Below, piece after piece: positions 42,577 to 51,916 of a stretch of 64,000 nt of DNA (position 1 is the stretch's first letter; every line of letters begins with the position of its first letter). The DNA lies in the NCBI GenBank assembly GCA_016214125.1, contig JACRPC010000036.1, positions 1-64,000 on the forward strand, read 5' to 3'. The notes under the pieces are model-generated. The model had not been told where the DNA came from. It saw only the letters and a program-made list of their open reading frames with translations, and did no database searches. Made by a program: the position numbers and the translations under genes. This stretch comes from Rhodospirillales bacterium (GTDB lineage: Bacteria > Pseudomonadota > Alphaproteobacteria > Rhodospirillales > WMHbin7).

Positions 42577-43593
42577 TTATTGGGCTTCCAGGGTCATCGT
42601 GCGCTTGGTCGCCGGCCGGTAGCGGGCAAGGTAGCCGGGCACGATCGCCTCGATGGCGGTGGCGTCGATGCCAAGCGCCGACAGGCCCGGAAGAGCGCCG
42701 CTGGCCACGTTGTCGCGGCGCAGAAGCTTCATCTGATCGGGGGTGAGCAGCGGGGTGGGCAGGAATTGCAGGAAGAAGGCCTGAATCCGGCCTACCCAAT
42801 AGGGCAGCGGCACGAGCCAATTGTCGCGCCGTGTTTCCTTGGCCACCAGCTCCATGATCGCCTTCATCGAATAGGCGCGGGGGCCGGCAAGCTCGTAGGT
42901 CTGGCCCGGCGTTTCCGCCCGCTCCAAGGCCGCCATCAAAGCGTCGGCGACATCGCCGACATAGACCGGCTGGAATTTCGGCCCGCCCGAGCCGAACAGG
43001 TTGATCTCGTATTCCAGCTCCATCGGTTCGATGCGGACCTTGAAACCGTCGGCGACATAGACCGGCAGGACCGGCAGGAGGGCCGCCATCTGGCCGAAGC
43101 GGTTGAAGAAGCCGTCCTCGGGGCCGAAGACGACGCTGGGCCGCAAGATGGTCGCCTGGGGAAAGGCGGCCTTGACCGCCGCCTCGCCTAGGGCCTTGCT
43201 CTGCGCATAGGCCGAATCCGACTGCGCATCGGCGCCCAAGGCCGAGACATGCACCAGACGCTTGGCCCCCGCCGCCTTGGCGGCCTCGGCCACCCGCTTG
43301 GCGCCCTCGACATGGATGGCCTGGAAGTTGCGGCGGCCGCGTTCGTAAAGAATGCCGACCAGATTGACCACCGCCTCGGCGCCTTCGACCGCCAAACGGA
43401 CGCTGCCGGCATGGTTGAGGTCGGCGGCGATCGGCACCACCTGGCCCACCTCGCCCATCGGCTTCAGATACGAGGCCGCTTCGGGATCGGGCACCGCGGC
43501 GCGCACGATGGCACCGCTTTTGGCCAGCCGGCGCACCAGATGGCGGCCCAAAAAGCCGCCCGCCCCGAACACCGTGACAACCCGCCGGTCCAT
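42577..43593 (-). CDS. NDUFA9-like atypical short-chain dehydrogenase
   Basis: A 338-residue NAD(P)-binding protein with the Rossmann motif VFGAGGFLGRHLVRRL, VNLVGILYERG, HVSALGADAQSDSAYAQSKA and ILRPSVVFGPEDGFFNRF. It matches the complex I NDUFA9 subunit family common next to alphaproteobacterial housekeeping genes. In bacteria its role is not settled (complex I assembly, lipid or quinone metabolism). GGAGGCGGGC precedes ATG 43593. Confidence 0.85.
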   Translation of the reverse strand: MDRRVVTVFGAGGFLGRHLVRRLAKSGAIVRAAVPDPEAASYLKPMGEVGQVVPIAADLNHAGSVRLAVEGAEAVVNLVGILYERGRRNFQAIHVEGAKRVAEAAKAAGAKRLVHVSALGADAQSDSAYAQSKALGEAAVKAAFPQATILRPSVVFGPEDGFFNRFGQMAALLPVLPVYVADGFKVRIEPMELEYEINLFGSGGPKFQPVYVGDVADALMAALERAETPGQTYELAGPRAYSMKAIMELVAKETRRDNWLVPLPYWVGRIQAFFLQFLPTPLLTPDQMKLLRRDNVASGALPGLSALGIDATAIEAIVPGYLARYRPATKRTMTLEAQ

Positions 43594-43697
43594 GCCCGCC
43601 TCCGCCTTCGATGGAATCGGGGGAAACCTTGCACAGCGCGCGCCCAAACGCAACCCAGCCGATCGAATTTTCGCCCATCCCTTCCCATCGCAAACGA

Positions 43698-43726
43698 TTG
43701 ACAAGCCAGCGGCTTCGCAGTATCGC
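43698..43726 (+). promoter_or_regulatory. Probable tRNA-Leu promoter
   Basis: TTGACA (43698-43703) is followed after 17 nt by TATCGC (43721-43726). The tRNA begins 24 nt later at 43751. The -10 box is only partly conserved. Confidence 0.5.
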
Positions 43727-43750
43727 TCGCCAGTCGCGGTGCGGTCGGCT

Positions 43751-43837
43751 GCCCAGGTGGCGGAATTGGTAGACGCGCTAGATTCAGGTTCTAGTGGCCG
43801 AAAGGTCGTGGAAGTTCGAGTCTTCTCCTGGGCACCA
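43751..43837 (+). tRNA. tRNA-Leu (anticodon CAG)
   Basis: An 87-nt tRNA. The acceptor stem GCCCAGG/CCTGGGC is perfect, and the anticodon arm is CTAGA-TTCAGGT-TCTAG with CAG at the anticodon. A long variable arm follows, as expected for leucine. The T-arm is GGAAG-TTCGAGT-CTTCT. The CCA end is encoded. It reads CUG codons. Confidence 0.95.
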
Positions 43838-43886
43838 CCGCCGCACCGGACCAACGATACGAGGCCAAATAAGACGAGGGAAGCGC

Positions 43887-44495
43887 GTGCCCGTTGCCTT
43901 GCACCGGAACGACCTGCCGCCGGGCCTCGCTCTTGGACCCCAGGTGGCGCTGGATACCGAAACGATGGGGCTTAACCCCCATCGCGATCGGTTGTGCCTG
44001 GTCCAGCTCTCGGCCGGCGACGGCAACGCCCATATCGTCCAGTTTCTTGACGGCTACGACGCCCCCAACCTGAAGGCGATGCTGGCCGATCCGGCGGTGG
44101 TCAAGATCTGTCATTATGCGCGCTTCGACATCGCCAGCATCGAGCGCTGGCTGGGCATCGCCTGCCGTCCGGTCTGGTGCACCAAGATCGCCTCGCGGCT
44201 GGTCAGGACCAACACCGACAAACATGGCCTCAAGGATCTCACCCGCGATCTGTTGGGCATCGAACTGTCCAAACAGCAGCAGACCTCGGATTGGGGCACC
44301 GCCAGCCTGTCGGCCGAGCAATTGACCTACGCCGCCTCGGACGTGCTGCATCTCCACACGCTCAAAGCCAAACTGGAACAGCTCTTGGAACGCGAGAAGC
44401 GGACCCATCTTGCCCAGGCCTGCTTCGATTTCCTGCCTTTCCGGGCGGCGCTTGATATCGCCGGTTGGGGCGAAGAGGATATATTCGCTCACTAA
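43887..44495 (+). CDS. RNase D-like 3'-5' exonuclease
   Basis: A 202-residue DEDD-type exonuclease without the C-terminal HRDC domains of full RNase D. ExoI is VALDTETMGLN, ExoII is around CHYARFDIASI, and ExoIII is YAASDVLHLH. It probably trims RNA 3' ends. GTG 43887 has GAGGGA upstream; an in-frame extension would run into the tRNA. It follows the tRNA-Leu gene and may share its transcript. Confidence 0.85.
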   Translation: MPVALHRNDLPPGLALGPQVALDTETMGLNPHRDRLCLVQLSAGDGNAHIVQFLDGYDAPNLKAMLADPAVVKICHYARFDIASIERWLGIACRPVWCTKIASRLVRTNTDKHGLKDLTRDLLGIELSKQQQTSDWGTASLSAEQLTYAASDVLHLHTLKAKLEQLLEREKRTHLAQACFDFLPFRAALDIAGWGEEDIFAH

Positions 44496-44642
44496 TTTTC
44501 GATTCTGGCCTTGGCCGCGTTGACCTTTGGAGTCACGGGGCGCATAATCCATCTGAAATTGGCCGGATAATTGCAGGAAGGGGCGTTTCCCCTTTCGGCC
44601 GAGACGACGAAACACGATTCCGGGGATAGAGCGAGGCAAAGC

Positions 44643-45644
44643 GTGGCGCAAAGCCGAACCACCACCCGCGTAAGAGACAAAACCAAGGCCCGGACCGCCG
44701 ACATCCAGTCGGGGCGCCGCGTTTTGGCCCTGGAGGCCCAGGGGATCGAGGCCCTGTCGCGCGCCCTTGACGAACGCTTCGTCGCCGCGCTCGATCGGCT
44801 GGTGGCGGTCAAGGGCCGGGTCGTGGTGACCGGGATGGGCAAGAGCGGCCACATCGCCCGCAAGATCGCCGCCACGCTGTCTTCGACCGGCACTCCGGCC
44901 TTCTTCGTTCACCCGGCCGAGGCCAGCCACGGCGATCTGGGCATGGTCACCGCCGAGGACGCCGTTTTGGCGCTGTCCAATTCCGGCGAGACCGCCGAAC
45001 TGACCGATCTGGTCGCCTACACGCGGCGCTTCGCCATTCCCCTTCTTGCCATCACCGCCGGCGCCACCAGCAGCTTGGCCGAGGCGGCCGATGTCGCCCT
45101 GGTGCTGCCCCGGCTCTCCGAGGCCTGCCCGATGGGGCTGGCCCCCACCACCTCGACCACCCTGATGCTGGCCCTGGGCGATGCCTTGGCGGTGGCGCTC
45201 CTGGAACGCAAAGGCTTCACGGCGGCCGATTTCCAGCTTCTCCATCCGGGCGGCAGCCTGGGCCAACGCCTGCTCACCGTCAACGACATCATGCATGCGG
45301 GTGAGGAAATTCCGCTCATCGGCCCCGAGGCGCCGATGAGCGAGGTGCTCTTGGTGATGACCAACAAGCGCTTCGGCGCGGTAGGCGTGGTCGACGCCCA
45401 GGGCAAATTGGCCGGCATCATCACCGACGGCGATCTGCGCCGCCACATGGCCGACGATCTGCTGGGCCGCCCGGCGCGCGCCATCATGACCCGCAACCCG
45501 AAAACCGTGCGGCCGCGCACGCTGGCCGCCGAGGCGCTCAGGCTGATGAACGCAGCGCGCATCACCGGCCTGTTCGTGGTCGAGGACGGCCGCCCGGTCG
45601 GCATCCTGCACGTCCACGACTGTCTGCGAACCGGGGTTGCGTGA
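44643..45644 (+). CDS. kdsD: Arabinose 5-phosphate isomerase
   Basis: A 333-residue protein with an SIS domain (GRVVVTGMGKSGHIARKIAATL, HPAEASHGDLGMV, LSNSGETAEL) and two C-terminal CBS domains. It converts ribulose 5-phosphate to arabinose 5-phosphate for Kdo synthesis. GTG 44643 has GAGGC upstream. It leads the lipopolysaccharide block kdsD-lptC-lptA-lptB and overlaps lptC by 4 bp. Confidence 0.92.
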   Translation: MAQSRTTTRVRDKTKARTADIQSGRRVLALEAQGIEALSRALDERFVAALDRLVAVKGRVVVTGMGKSGHIARKIAATLSSTGTPAFFVHPAEASHGDLGMVTAEDAVLALSNSGETAELTDLVAYTRRFAIPLLAITAGATSSLAEAADVALVLPRLSEACPMGLAPTTSTTLMLALGDALAVALLERKGFTAADFQLLHPGGSLGQRLLTVNDIMHAGEEIPLIGPEAPMSEVLLVMTNKRFGAVGVVDAQGKLAGIITDGDLRRHMADDLLGRPARAIMTRNPKTVRPRTLAAEALRLMNAARITGLFVVEDGRPVGILHVHDCLRTGVA

Positions 45645-46351
45645 GGGTCCCGGCCATGGTGCACATCGATCCCAAGCTCGCCCCCTCCCTCCCCGGCTCG
45701 TCGCGCGAGGCGATTCTGGTCGCCGAGGGCGGCGGCGCGCGCCGCAAGCGCGATCCGCGCTACACCCGCTTCGTGACCACGATGAAGGTAACCCTGCCCG
45801 CCGTGGCGGCGCTGCTTCTGGGCGCCGTGCTCGTCTGGCCGCAGATCGTCGGCCGCGACGAGCGTTTCCGGGTCGGGTTCTCGGGGCTCAGCGCCAAGGA
45901 AGTCGACGCCCTCACCATGGTCAACGCCCGCTATTTCGGCACCGACAACAACAACCAGCCCTTCGCCGTCACCGCCGACAGCGCCTCGGAGGTCGCCAAG
46001 GGCGTGATGGCGGTCGAACTGGAATCGCCCAAAGCCGATCTCACCGCCGGCGACGGCACCTGGCTGGCGCTTTCGGCCGACACCGGCGTCTACAGCCAGC
46101 CCTCGCAGATGCTGGACCTGATGGGCAACGTCAACCTCTATCACGACAAGGGCTATGAATTGCACACCGCCAGCGCAAGGGCCGATCTCAAGGAGGGCCG
46201 GGCCAGCGGCGACGACCCGGTGAAGGGCCAGGGACCGTTCGGCGTCCTCGAATCCCAAGGCTTCCGTCTTTACGACCGGGGGGCGCGCATCGTCTTCACC
46301 GGCAAGACCAAGCTGGTGCTTCACCCCGGAGCGGACCCAAGCAAACGATGA
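45641..46351 (+). CDS. lptC: Lipopolysaccharide transport protein LptC
   Basis: A 236-residue bitopic protein. A cytoplasmic N-terminus and one membrane segment (LPAVAALLLGAVLVWPQIVG) precede a periplasmic beta-jellyroll (MVNARYFGTDNNNQPFAVTAD). It bridges the LptB2FG transporter and LptA. The start is GTG 45641, overlapping kdsD (GTGA). The sequence is typical of divergent alphaproteobacterial LptC, so identity rests partly on gene order. Confidence 0.88.
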   Translation: MRVPAMVHIDPKLAPSLPGSSREAILVAEGGGARRKRDPRYTRFVTTMKVTLPAVAALLLGAVLVWPQIVGRDERFRVGFSGLSAKEVDALTMVNARYFGTDNNNQPFAVTADSASEVAKGVMAVELESPKADLTAGDGTWLALSADTGVYSQPSQMLDLMGNVNLYHDKGYELHTASARADLKEGRASGDDPVKGQGPFGVLESQGFRLYDRGARIVFTGKTKLVLHPGADPSKR

Positions 46352-47190
46352 CGCGTCTTCTTTTCCTCATCGGACTCGCGGCGGCCATCACGCTGGCGGG
46401 GCCGCAGCGGACCGGTTTGACGCCCGCCCAGGCTGCCGGCCTCGACTTCGCCAGCCAAGGCGACAACGCGCCGATCGAGGTCTATTCCGACCAGGGCATC
46501 GAATGGATTCAGGACGCCAAGAAATTCATCGCCCGCGGCAACGCCCGGGCGGCGCGCGGCAACGTGGTGGTGCGCGCCGACACCCTGGTTGCCCATTACC
46601 GCGACAAGGGCAGTTCGGGCACCGAAATCTGGAAACTCGAGGCGCTCAACAACGTCCGCATCACCTCGACCGACACCACGGCTTTCGGCGATTCGGCGGT
46701 CTACGACATCGACAAGATGGTGCTGGTGCTGCGCGGCCGCCCGGCCAAGCTCACCACGCCCAGCGACACCGTCACCGCCACCGACAGCATCGAATATTGG
46801 GAAACCAAGAAACTGGCGGTGGCGCGCGGCGACGCGCTGGTCGATCACGACGGCAAGCGCCTGAAGGCCGACACCATCACCGCCGAATTGAACGAAAACC
46901 GGGCCGGCAAGCAGGAAATCAAGAAGGCCGACGCCTTCGGCAACGTTCTCATCCGCACCGCCAACGAAATCGTCACCGGCGAGCGCGGCGCCTATTACGC
47001 CGACCGCGATCTGGCGACCATCACCGGCGCGGTCAAAATGACGCGCGACCGCAACCAGTTGAACGGCGGCTATGCCGAGGTCAATTTGGCCACCGGGGTG
47101 AGCAAGTTGTTCCCCAACGCGCCCGGCCAGACCGGCAGCGGCCGCGTTCAGGGTCTCTTGGTTCCCGATCGCGGCGCGAAGGGGCGCTGA
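46348..47190 (+). CDS. lptA: Lipopolysaccharide transport protein LptA
   Basis: A 280-residue OstA-like periplasmic protein with an N-terminal signal ([16 protein letters not shown]) and repeated beta-strands: [29 protein letters not shown] and [21 protein letters not shown]. It forms the periplasmic bridge for LPS. Its start overlaps lptC by 4 bp and lptB follows after 1 nt. Confidence 0.9.
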   Translation: MTRLLFLIGLAAAITLAGPQRTGLTPAQAAGLDFASQGDNAPIEVYSDQGIEWIQDAKKFIARGNARAARGNVVVRADTLVAHYRDKGSSGTEIWKLEALNNVRITSTDTTAFGDSAVYDIDKMVLVLRGRPAKLTTPSDTVTATDSIEYWETKKLAVARGDALVDHDGKRLKADTITAELNENRAGKQEIKKADAFGNVLIRTANEIVTGERGAYYADRDLATITGAVKMTRDRNQLNGGYAEVNLATGVSKLFPNAPGQTGSGRVQGLLVPDRGAKGR

Positions 47191-47191
47191 C

Positions 47192-47998
47192 ATGGCCCCG
47201 CCCGAGGCTCCCTGGACGCCGGTCGACGCCGCCTTGCGCCCCGCCCCGGCCAGCACGGTTCGCCCCACCGTCAACACCCGCGGCCTTTACGCCCGCCAGC
47301 TCGGCAAGCGGTTCAAGCGCCGCCCGGTGCTGCGCGACGTCACGCTTCATGTTCAACGCGGCGAGGCGGTGGGCCTGCTCGGTCCCAACGGCGCCGGCAA
47401 GACCACCTGCTTCTATTGCATCACCGGCCTCATCAACCCCGACAGCGGCGACATTCTTCTCGACGGTCACGACATCACCGACCTGCCGATGTACCGCCGC
47501 GCCCGCCTGGGCATCGGCTATCTGCCGCAGGAGGCTTCGATCTTTCGCGGCCTTTCGGTCGAGAAGAACATTCGCGCCGTCTTGGAGGTGGTCGAGGACA
47601 ACCCGGAAAAGCGCGATCATATCCTGGAGGCGCTGCTGTCCGAATTCGCCATCGGCCATCTGCGCCACGCCCCGGCGGTGGCGCTGTCGGGCGGCGAGCG
47701 CCGCCGGGTCGAAATCGCCCGCGCCCTCGCCTCGCGGCCCCATTTCATCTTGCTCGACGAACCCCTAGCCGGCATCGACCCGATCGCGGTCTCCGACATC
47801 CGCGATCTGGTGGCGCACCTTAAGGATCGCGGCATCGGCGTGCTGATCACCGATCACAATGTGCGCGAGACGCTCGACATCATCGATCGCGCCTACATCC
47901 TGCACGAGGGCCGGGTGCTGATGGAAGGCCGACCGGCCGAGATCGTCGCCCATGAAGACGTGCGCCGGGTCTATCTCGGCGAACGCTTCAGCCTCTAG
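47192..47998 (+). CDS. lptB: Lipopolysaccharide export ATPase LptB
   Basis: A 268-residue ABC ATPase. Walker A is GPNGAGKTT, the signature is LSGGERRR and Walker B is [12 protein letters not shown]; the LptB hallmarks [18 protein letters not shown] and [18 protein letters not shown] are present. A 30-residue N-terminal extension rich in Pro and Ala precedes the domain. It powers LPS extraction from the inner membrane. rpoN follows 11 bp later. Confidence 0.95.
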   Translation: MAPPEAPWTPVDAALRPAPASTVRPTVNTRGLYARQLGKRFKRRPVLRDVTLHVQRGEAVGLLGPNGAGKTTCFYCITGLINPDSGDILLDGHDITDLPMYRRARLGIGYLPQEASIFRGLSVEKNIRAVLEVVEDNPEKRDHILEALLSEFAIGHLRHAPAVALSGGERRRVEIARALASRPHFILLDEPLAGIDPIAVSDIRDLVAHLKDRGIGVLITDHNVRETLDIIDRAYILHEGRVLMEGRPAEIVAHEDVRRVYLGERFSL

Positions 47999-48009
47999 GG
48001 GACGCGACC

Positions 48010-49527
48010 ATGGCGCTCACGCCCCGGCTCGATCTCCGCCAAACCCAGGCCCTGGTGATGACGCCGCAATTGCAGCAGGCGATCAAGCTGTTGCAGTTGT
48101 CGAACATCGAGCTGTCGACCTTCGTCGAGCAGGAGTTGGAGCAGAACCCGCTGTTGGAACGCGAGGATGGCGAGCGGGAGTCGAACCCGGTGGACGGCGA
48201 GGAGCGCCAAGCCCTGGAGCCCGAACGGCACGACGGGGCGGAAGACAGCGCCCAGATGATGGATTTGGCGCCGGGCCTGGCCGAATCCGATCTTGACATC
48301 GACGTCGACAACCAATGGAACAACGACAGCGTCAGCGACGTCGATTCCGGCGAGAGCGCCAGCCTGTCGTCGTGGAGCGGGCGCGGCGGCCGGGCCGATT
48401 TCGCCGACGACGACGCCAACCTGGAACTCACCATTGCCCGCGAGATCAGCCTGCGCGACCACCTGCTGGGCCAGCTCAACGTCGATTTCACCGATCCCGG
48501 CGACCGGCTGATCGGCCTGCATCTGATCACCATGCTCGACGAGGCCGGCTGGCTGTCGGGCGATCTTGGCGACGTCGCCCAGCGTCTGGCCTGTCCGCCC
48601 GAGCGGGTGGCGGCGGTCCTCGAGCGCATGCAGCGCTTCGATCCGCCGGGCATTTTCGCCCGCTCGCTCAAGGAATGCCTGGCGATCCAGCTACGCGACC
48701 TCAACCGGCTCGATCCGGCGATGCAGACCCTGCTCGACAACCTGGAACTCCTGGCGCGACGCGAACTGTCGGCCCTGATGCGCCTATGCCGGGTGGACGG
48801 CGAGGATCTGGCGCAGATGATCGCCGAAATCCGGGCGCTCAACCCCAAGCCGGCCTTGGCCTTCGACCACACGGTCAGCCAGCCGGTGACCCCCGACGTT
48901 CTCATGCGACCGGTGGCGAGCGGCGGTTGGCTGATCGAACTCAACAACGACACCCTGCCCCGCGTCCTCGTCAACACCCGCTACTACGCCAAGGTCAACC
49001 AGGCGGCGCGCAGCAAAGAGGACCGGCGCTTTCTGACCGAGCGCTACCAATCGGCCAACTGGCTGGTGAAGAGCCTGCATCAGCGCGCCACCACCATTCT
49101 CAAGGTGGCGACCGAGATCGTCCGCCAGCAGGAAGCCTTCTTTCAGCATGGCGTCGCCCATTTGCGCCCCCTGGTGCTGCGCGACATCGCCCTGGCGATC
49201 GGCATGCACGAAAGCACGGTAAGCCGGGTGACCTCGGGCAAGTACATCGCCACGCCGCGCGGCATCTACGAGCTAAAATATTTTTTCACCCAGGCGATCG
49301 CCGCCTCGCTGGGCGGCGATTCCCATTCCGCCGAATCGGTCCGCCACCGCATCAAGGCCCTGATCGACGCCGAGCGGCCCGACGACATCCTCTCCGACGA
49401 CCGTTTGGTCGAGATGCTGCGCCAGGAGGGCGTCGACATCGCGCGGCGCACGGTTGCCAAATATCGCGAATCGCTGAAAATCGCCTCGTCGGTGCAGCGC
49501 CGGCGCGAAAAAGCCATTGGGATGTGA
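48010..49527 (+). CDS. rpoN: RNA polymerase sigma-54 factor
   Basis: A 505-residue sigma-54. Region I is Gln/Leu-rich (LRQTQALVMTPQLQQAIKLL), region II is acidic (about 60-140), followed by the core-binding domain, a helix-turn-helix and the RpoN box (ARRTVAKYRESLKI) near the C-terminus. It is needed for the ppsA promoter at 36161-36177. In most proteobacteria hpf and ptsN follow; here a TetR gene follows instead. Confidence 0.97.
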   Translation: MALTPRLDLRQTQALVMTPQLQQAIKLLQLSNIELSTFVEQELEQNPLLEREDGERESNPVDGEERQALEPERHDGAEDSAQMMDLAPGLAESDLDIDVDNQWNNDSVSDVDSGESASLSSWSGRGGRADFADDDANLELTIAREISLRDHLLGQLNVDFTDPGDRLIGLHLITMLDEAGWLSGDLGDVAQRLACPPERVAAVLERMQRFDPPGIFARSLKECLAIQLRDLNRLDPAMQTLLDNLELLARRELSALMRLCRVDGEDLAQMIAEIRALNPKPALAFDHTVSQPVTPDVLMRPVASGGWLIELNNDTLPRVLVNTRYYAKVNQAARSKEDRRFLTERYQSANWLVKSLHQRATTILKVATEIVRQQEAFFQHGVAHLRPLVLRDIALAIGMHESTVSRVTSGKYIATPRGIYELKYFFTQAIAASLGGDSHSAESVRHRIKALIDAERPDDILSDDRLVEMLRQEGVDIARRTVAKYRESLKIASSVQRRREKAIGM

Positions 49528-49528
49528 C

Positions 49529-50236
49529 ATGACCGAGGAAGCGAACGGCGCCCCGCCCGAAAAGGAACCGCCCCGCATGAGCGAGAAGCGGCGCGCCCAG
49601 ATCGTCGCCGCAGCGGTGCGCCTGTTCTCGCGCAAGGGCTATTTCCAGACCACCATCGAGGACATCGCCCGCGAGGCCAATGTCAGCAAGGGCCTGATCT
49701 ATCTCTATTTCAAGGACAAGAACGACGTTCTGTTCTACACGCTGCGCTTCGTTCTCGAGCGCATCGAACGCCAGGCGCCGCAATTGCTCGAACGCTCGGC
49801 CCACCCCTTGTTGGCGCTGCGCAACGCCTTTCGCTTCTACTGCGCCATGGCCGACAACCACAAGCTCGAGATGCTGCTGGCCTACCGCTCGACCATGGAC
49901 CTGCTGCCCGAGCAGCGCCTGGGCATCAAGGTCGAGGAATCGCGCAATTCCCGGGTCTTCCGCAACGCCCTGGAGGCCTGCATCCACAGCGGGCTGATGC
50001 GACCGGTCAACACCGACATCATGACCTATCAATACATGATGTACGCCCACACCTGGGCGATCAAAAACTGGGCGTTCCGCGATCAGTATCGTTTCGAGGA
50101 TTTCCTGGCCGAGGGCGAGAAAATCCTGATCGAACCTTTCCTGACCGAAAGCGGCAAGGCGAAGTTGGCCGACGAAGTGGGCCTGCTCGATCTGGAGACC
50201 CTCCGCACCACCATCCGGGATGCCGCCGAAGACTAA
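49529..50236 (+). CDS. TetR-family regulator, candidate controller of the benzoyl-CoA module
   Basis: A 235-residue regulator. The helix-turn-helix is TTIEDIAREANVSKGLIYLYFKDKNDV, followed by a helical ligand-binding domain. The ATG comes 1 nt after the rpoN stop, so the two genes are probably cotranscribed. It converges on the benzoyl-CoA reductase operon. In Azoarcus CIB the methylbenzoate (mbd) cluster is controlled by the TetR protein MbdR, which senses 3-methylbenzoyl-CoA. A similar role here is an inference from context and from the repeated operator-like sites at 54523, 62784 and 62932. Confidence 0.85.
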   Translation: MTEEANGAPPEKEPPRMSEKRRAQIVAAAVRLFSRKGYFQTTIEDIAREANVSKGLIYLYFKDKNDVLFYTLRFVLERIERQAPQLLERSAHPLLALRNAFRFYCAMADNHKLEMLLAYRSTMDLLPEQRLGIKVEESRNSRVFRNALEACIHSGLMRPVNTDIMTYQYMMYAHTWAIKNWAFRDQYRFEDFLAEGEKILIEPFLTESGKAKLADEVGLLDLETLRTTIRDAAED

Positions 50237-50242
50237 GGCTGT

Positions 50243-51073
50243 CTACGCGGCCTTCTCCACCGCCACCGGACCCTTGCCGCTGGCGATCATCCGCAGCCGA
50301 ATATGGCCGAGGATCGCGCAGCCCAAAGCCGCCGTGTATTGCGGCAGATCGCCCTCGGGCACGTTGACGTCGATCTTCAGATCCTGGCGGATCGCCTGGG
50401 CCATGCGGCCCCAGCGCAGAATGCCGCCCACCAGCGTCACCTTGGGCTCGACCTTGACCCGCTTCAAAAGCTGGACCGAACGGGTGGTGAGCGACAGGCC
50501 GGCGCCGTACATGATGTTTTCCGGCGGCACGCTGTTGCTCAAATGGTTGATGACTTCCGATTCGGCGAACACCGTGCAGACGCCCGAGATCGACACCGGT
50601 TCGGTCGCCTTGGTGAGCAGGCCGTCGATGTCGACGGTGTCGTAGCCCATGTAACGCACCGTCTTTTCCAGGAACATGCCGGTGCCCGAGGCGCATTTGT
50701 CGTTCAAACGGAAGGTGCGGACCTTGCGCGTCTCGTCGACCCGGCTGGCCTTCATCGTTTGGCCGCCGATGTCGAGCACGGTGCGGGTGTCGGGGAAGAG
50801 GAAGCTCGCCCCCCGGGCGGTGGCGGTAAGGTCGGTCACCTGCAAATCGCGCTCGGCGTATTGGTGGCGGCCATAGCCGGTGGTGATGCAATAGGCGAGG
50901 TCGGCAGGCGTGATCTTGCCCAAGGCCGCCGCCTCGGCCACCACGGCGGTCGCCGCATCCTGCAGGCGGGCGCCGGTGGGCTTCATCGCGCGGGCCACGA
51001 TGCGGTGTTGGTCGTCGAGAATAAGGCCCTTGGTGTAGGTGGAGCCGATGTCGAGTCCGATCGTGTAGGTCAT
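50243..51073 (-). CDS. Benzoyl-CoA reductase ATPase subunit (BcrD/BzdQ-type)
   Basis: A 276-residue ASKHA ATPase ([26 protein letters not shown]). Cys127 (NDKCASGTG) and Cys166 (GVCTVFAE) are the ligands for the [4Fe-4S] cluster shared with the partner ATPase. ATP hydrolysis drives low-potential electrons to the catalytic subunits. It is last in the four-gene operon and overlaps the partner gene by 4 bp. Confidence 0.88.
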   Translation of the reverse strand: MTYTIGLDIGSTYTKGLILDDQHRIVARAMKPTGARLQDAATAVVAEAAALGKITPADLAYCITTGYGRHQYAERDLQVTDLTATARGASFLFPDTRTVLDIGGQTMKASRVDETRKVRTFRLNDKCASGTGMFLEKTVRYMGYDTVDIDGLLTKATEPVSISGVCTVFAESEVINHLSNSVPPENIMYGAGLSLTTRSVQLLKRVKVEPKVTLVGGILRWGRMAQAIRQDLKIDVNVPEGDLPQYTAALGCAILGHIRLRMIASGKGPVAVEKAA

Positions 51074-51897
51074 GCCCGTGCCTCCGCGTAAACCCGTTCC
51101 TCGGTTCGCCCTTCGCCCGCCTGGAGATGATCCATGGCGTAGAGGGCGGCGCCCAAGGCGCCCATGAAGTGGCTATCCTCGCTGACGTTGAGCTTCCGCT
51201 CCAGCATCTCTTCCAGCGCTTTGATCATACCGATGTTGCGCGCCACGCCGCCGGTGAAGGTGATGCCGTCGACCAGCCCGACCCGGCGCAAAAGGCCGAT
51301 CGAGCGGTTGGCGATCGATTTGTGCACGCCCCACAGAATATCCTCGACCGAACGGCCCTTGCCCAGCCAGGAGATGATCTCGGCCTCGGCGAAGACGGTG
51401 CAGGTGGTGCTGATGCGCACCGGCCGATCGGAATTGAGCGCCGTCGGGCCAAGATCGTCGAGCGTCATGCCCAAGGCCTTGGCCGCCGCACCCAGGAATC
51501 GCCCGGTGCCGGCGGCGCATTTGTCGTTCATGCAGAAATCGATGATCTCGCCATCGGGCTTGACCCGAATCGCTTTGCTGTCCTGGCCACCCATGTCGAG
51601 CACGGTGCCCGTGCCCGGGAACATGTGGGCGGCGCCACGGCCGTGGCAACTGATCTCGGTCACCTGGCGATCGCCGAAGGTCACCTTGTAGCGGCCATAG
51701 CCGGTGCCGATCACGTAACCCACCGCATCGCGGGGGATGGTGGTCGTGGCGAGCGCCGCGTCGAAGGCGTTCTGCGCCGCCCGGCTCACGTCGGCGCCGG
51801 TATCGATGAGCGAGCGGGCGACGATCGTGCGGCTCTCGTCGATCACCACGGCCTTGGTCTGGGTCGAACCGACATCCACTCCGGCGGTGTAGCGCAT
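51070..51897 (-). CDS. Benzoyl-CoA reductase ATPase subunit (short BcrA/BzdP-type)
   Basis: A 275-residue ASKHA ATPase ([27 protein letters not shown]) with Cys127 (NDKCAAGTG) and Cys166 (TTCTVFAE). These are the same positions as in the partner. Thauera-type BcrA is about 440 residues, so two short ATPases point to the Azoarcus Bzd/Mbd subclass. ATG 51897 has GGAG upstream, 19 bp after the preceding gene. Confidence 0.88.
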   Translation of the reverse strand: MRYTAGVDVGSTQTKAVVIDESRTIVARSLIDTGADVSRAAQNAFDAALATTTIPRDAVGYVIGTGYGRYKVTFGDRQVTEISCHGRGAAHMFPGTGTVLDMGGQDSKAIRVKPDGEIIDFCMNDKCAAGTGRFLGAAAKALGMTLDDLGPTALNSDRPVRISTTCTVFAEAEIISWLGKGRSVEDILWGVHKSIANRSIGLLRRVGLVDGITFTGGVARNIGMIKALEEMLERKLNVSEDSHFMGALGAALYAMDHLQAGEGRTEERVYAEARA

Positions 51898-51916
51898 GGC
51901 TGATTCTCCGCTTGTC

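Noticed and set aside
43751-43837. tRNA-Leu as an integration site for a genomic island
   Set aside because: No integrase gene or partial tRNA 3' repeat is visible in the window, and the neighbours are housekeeping genes.
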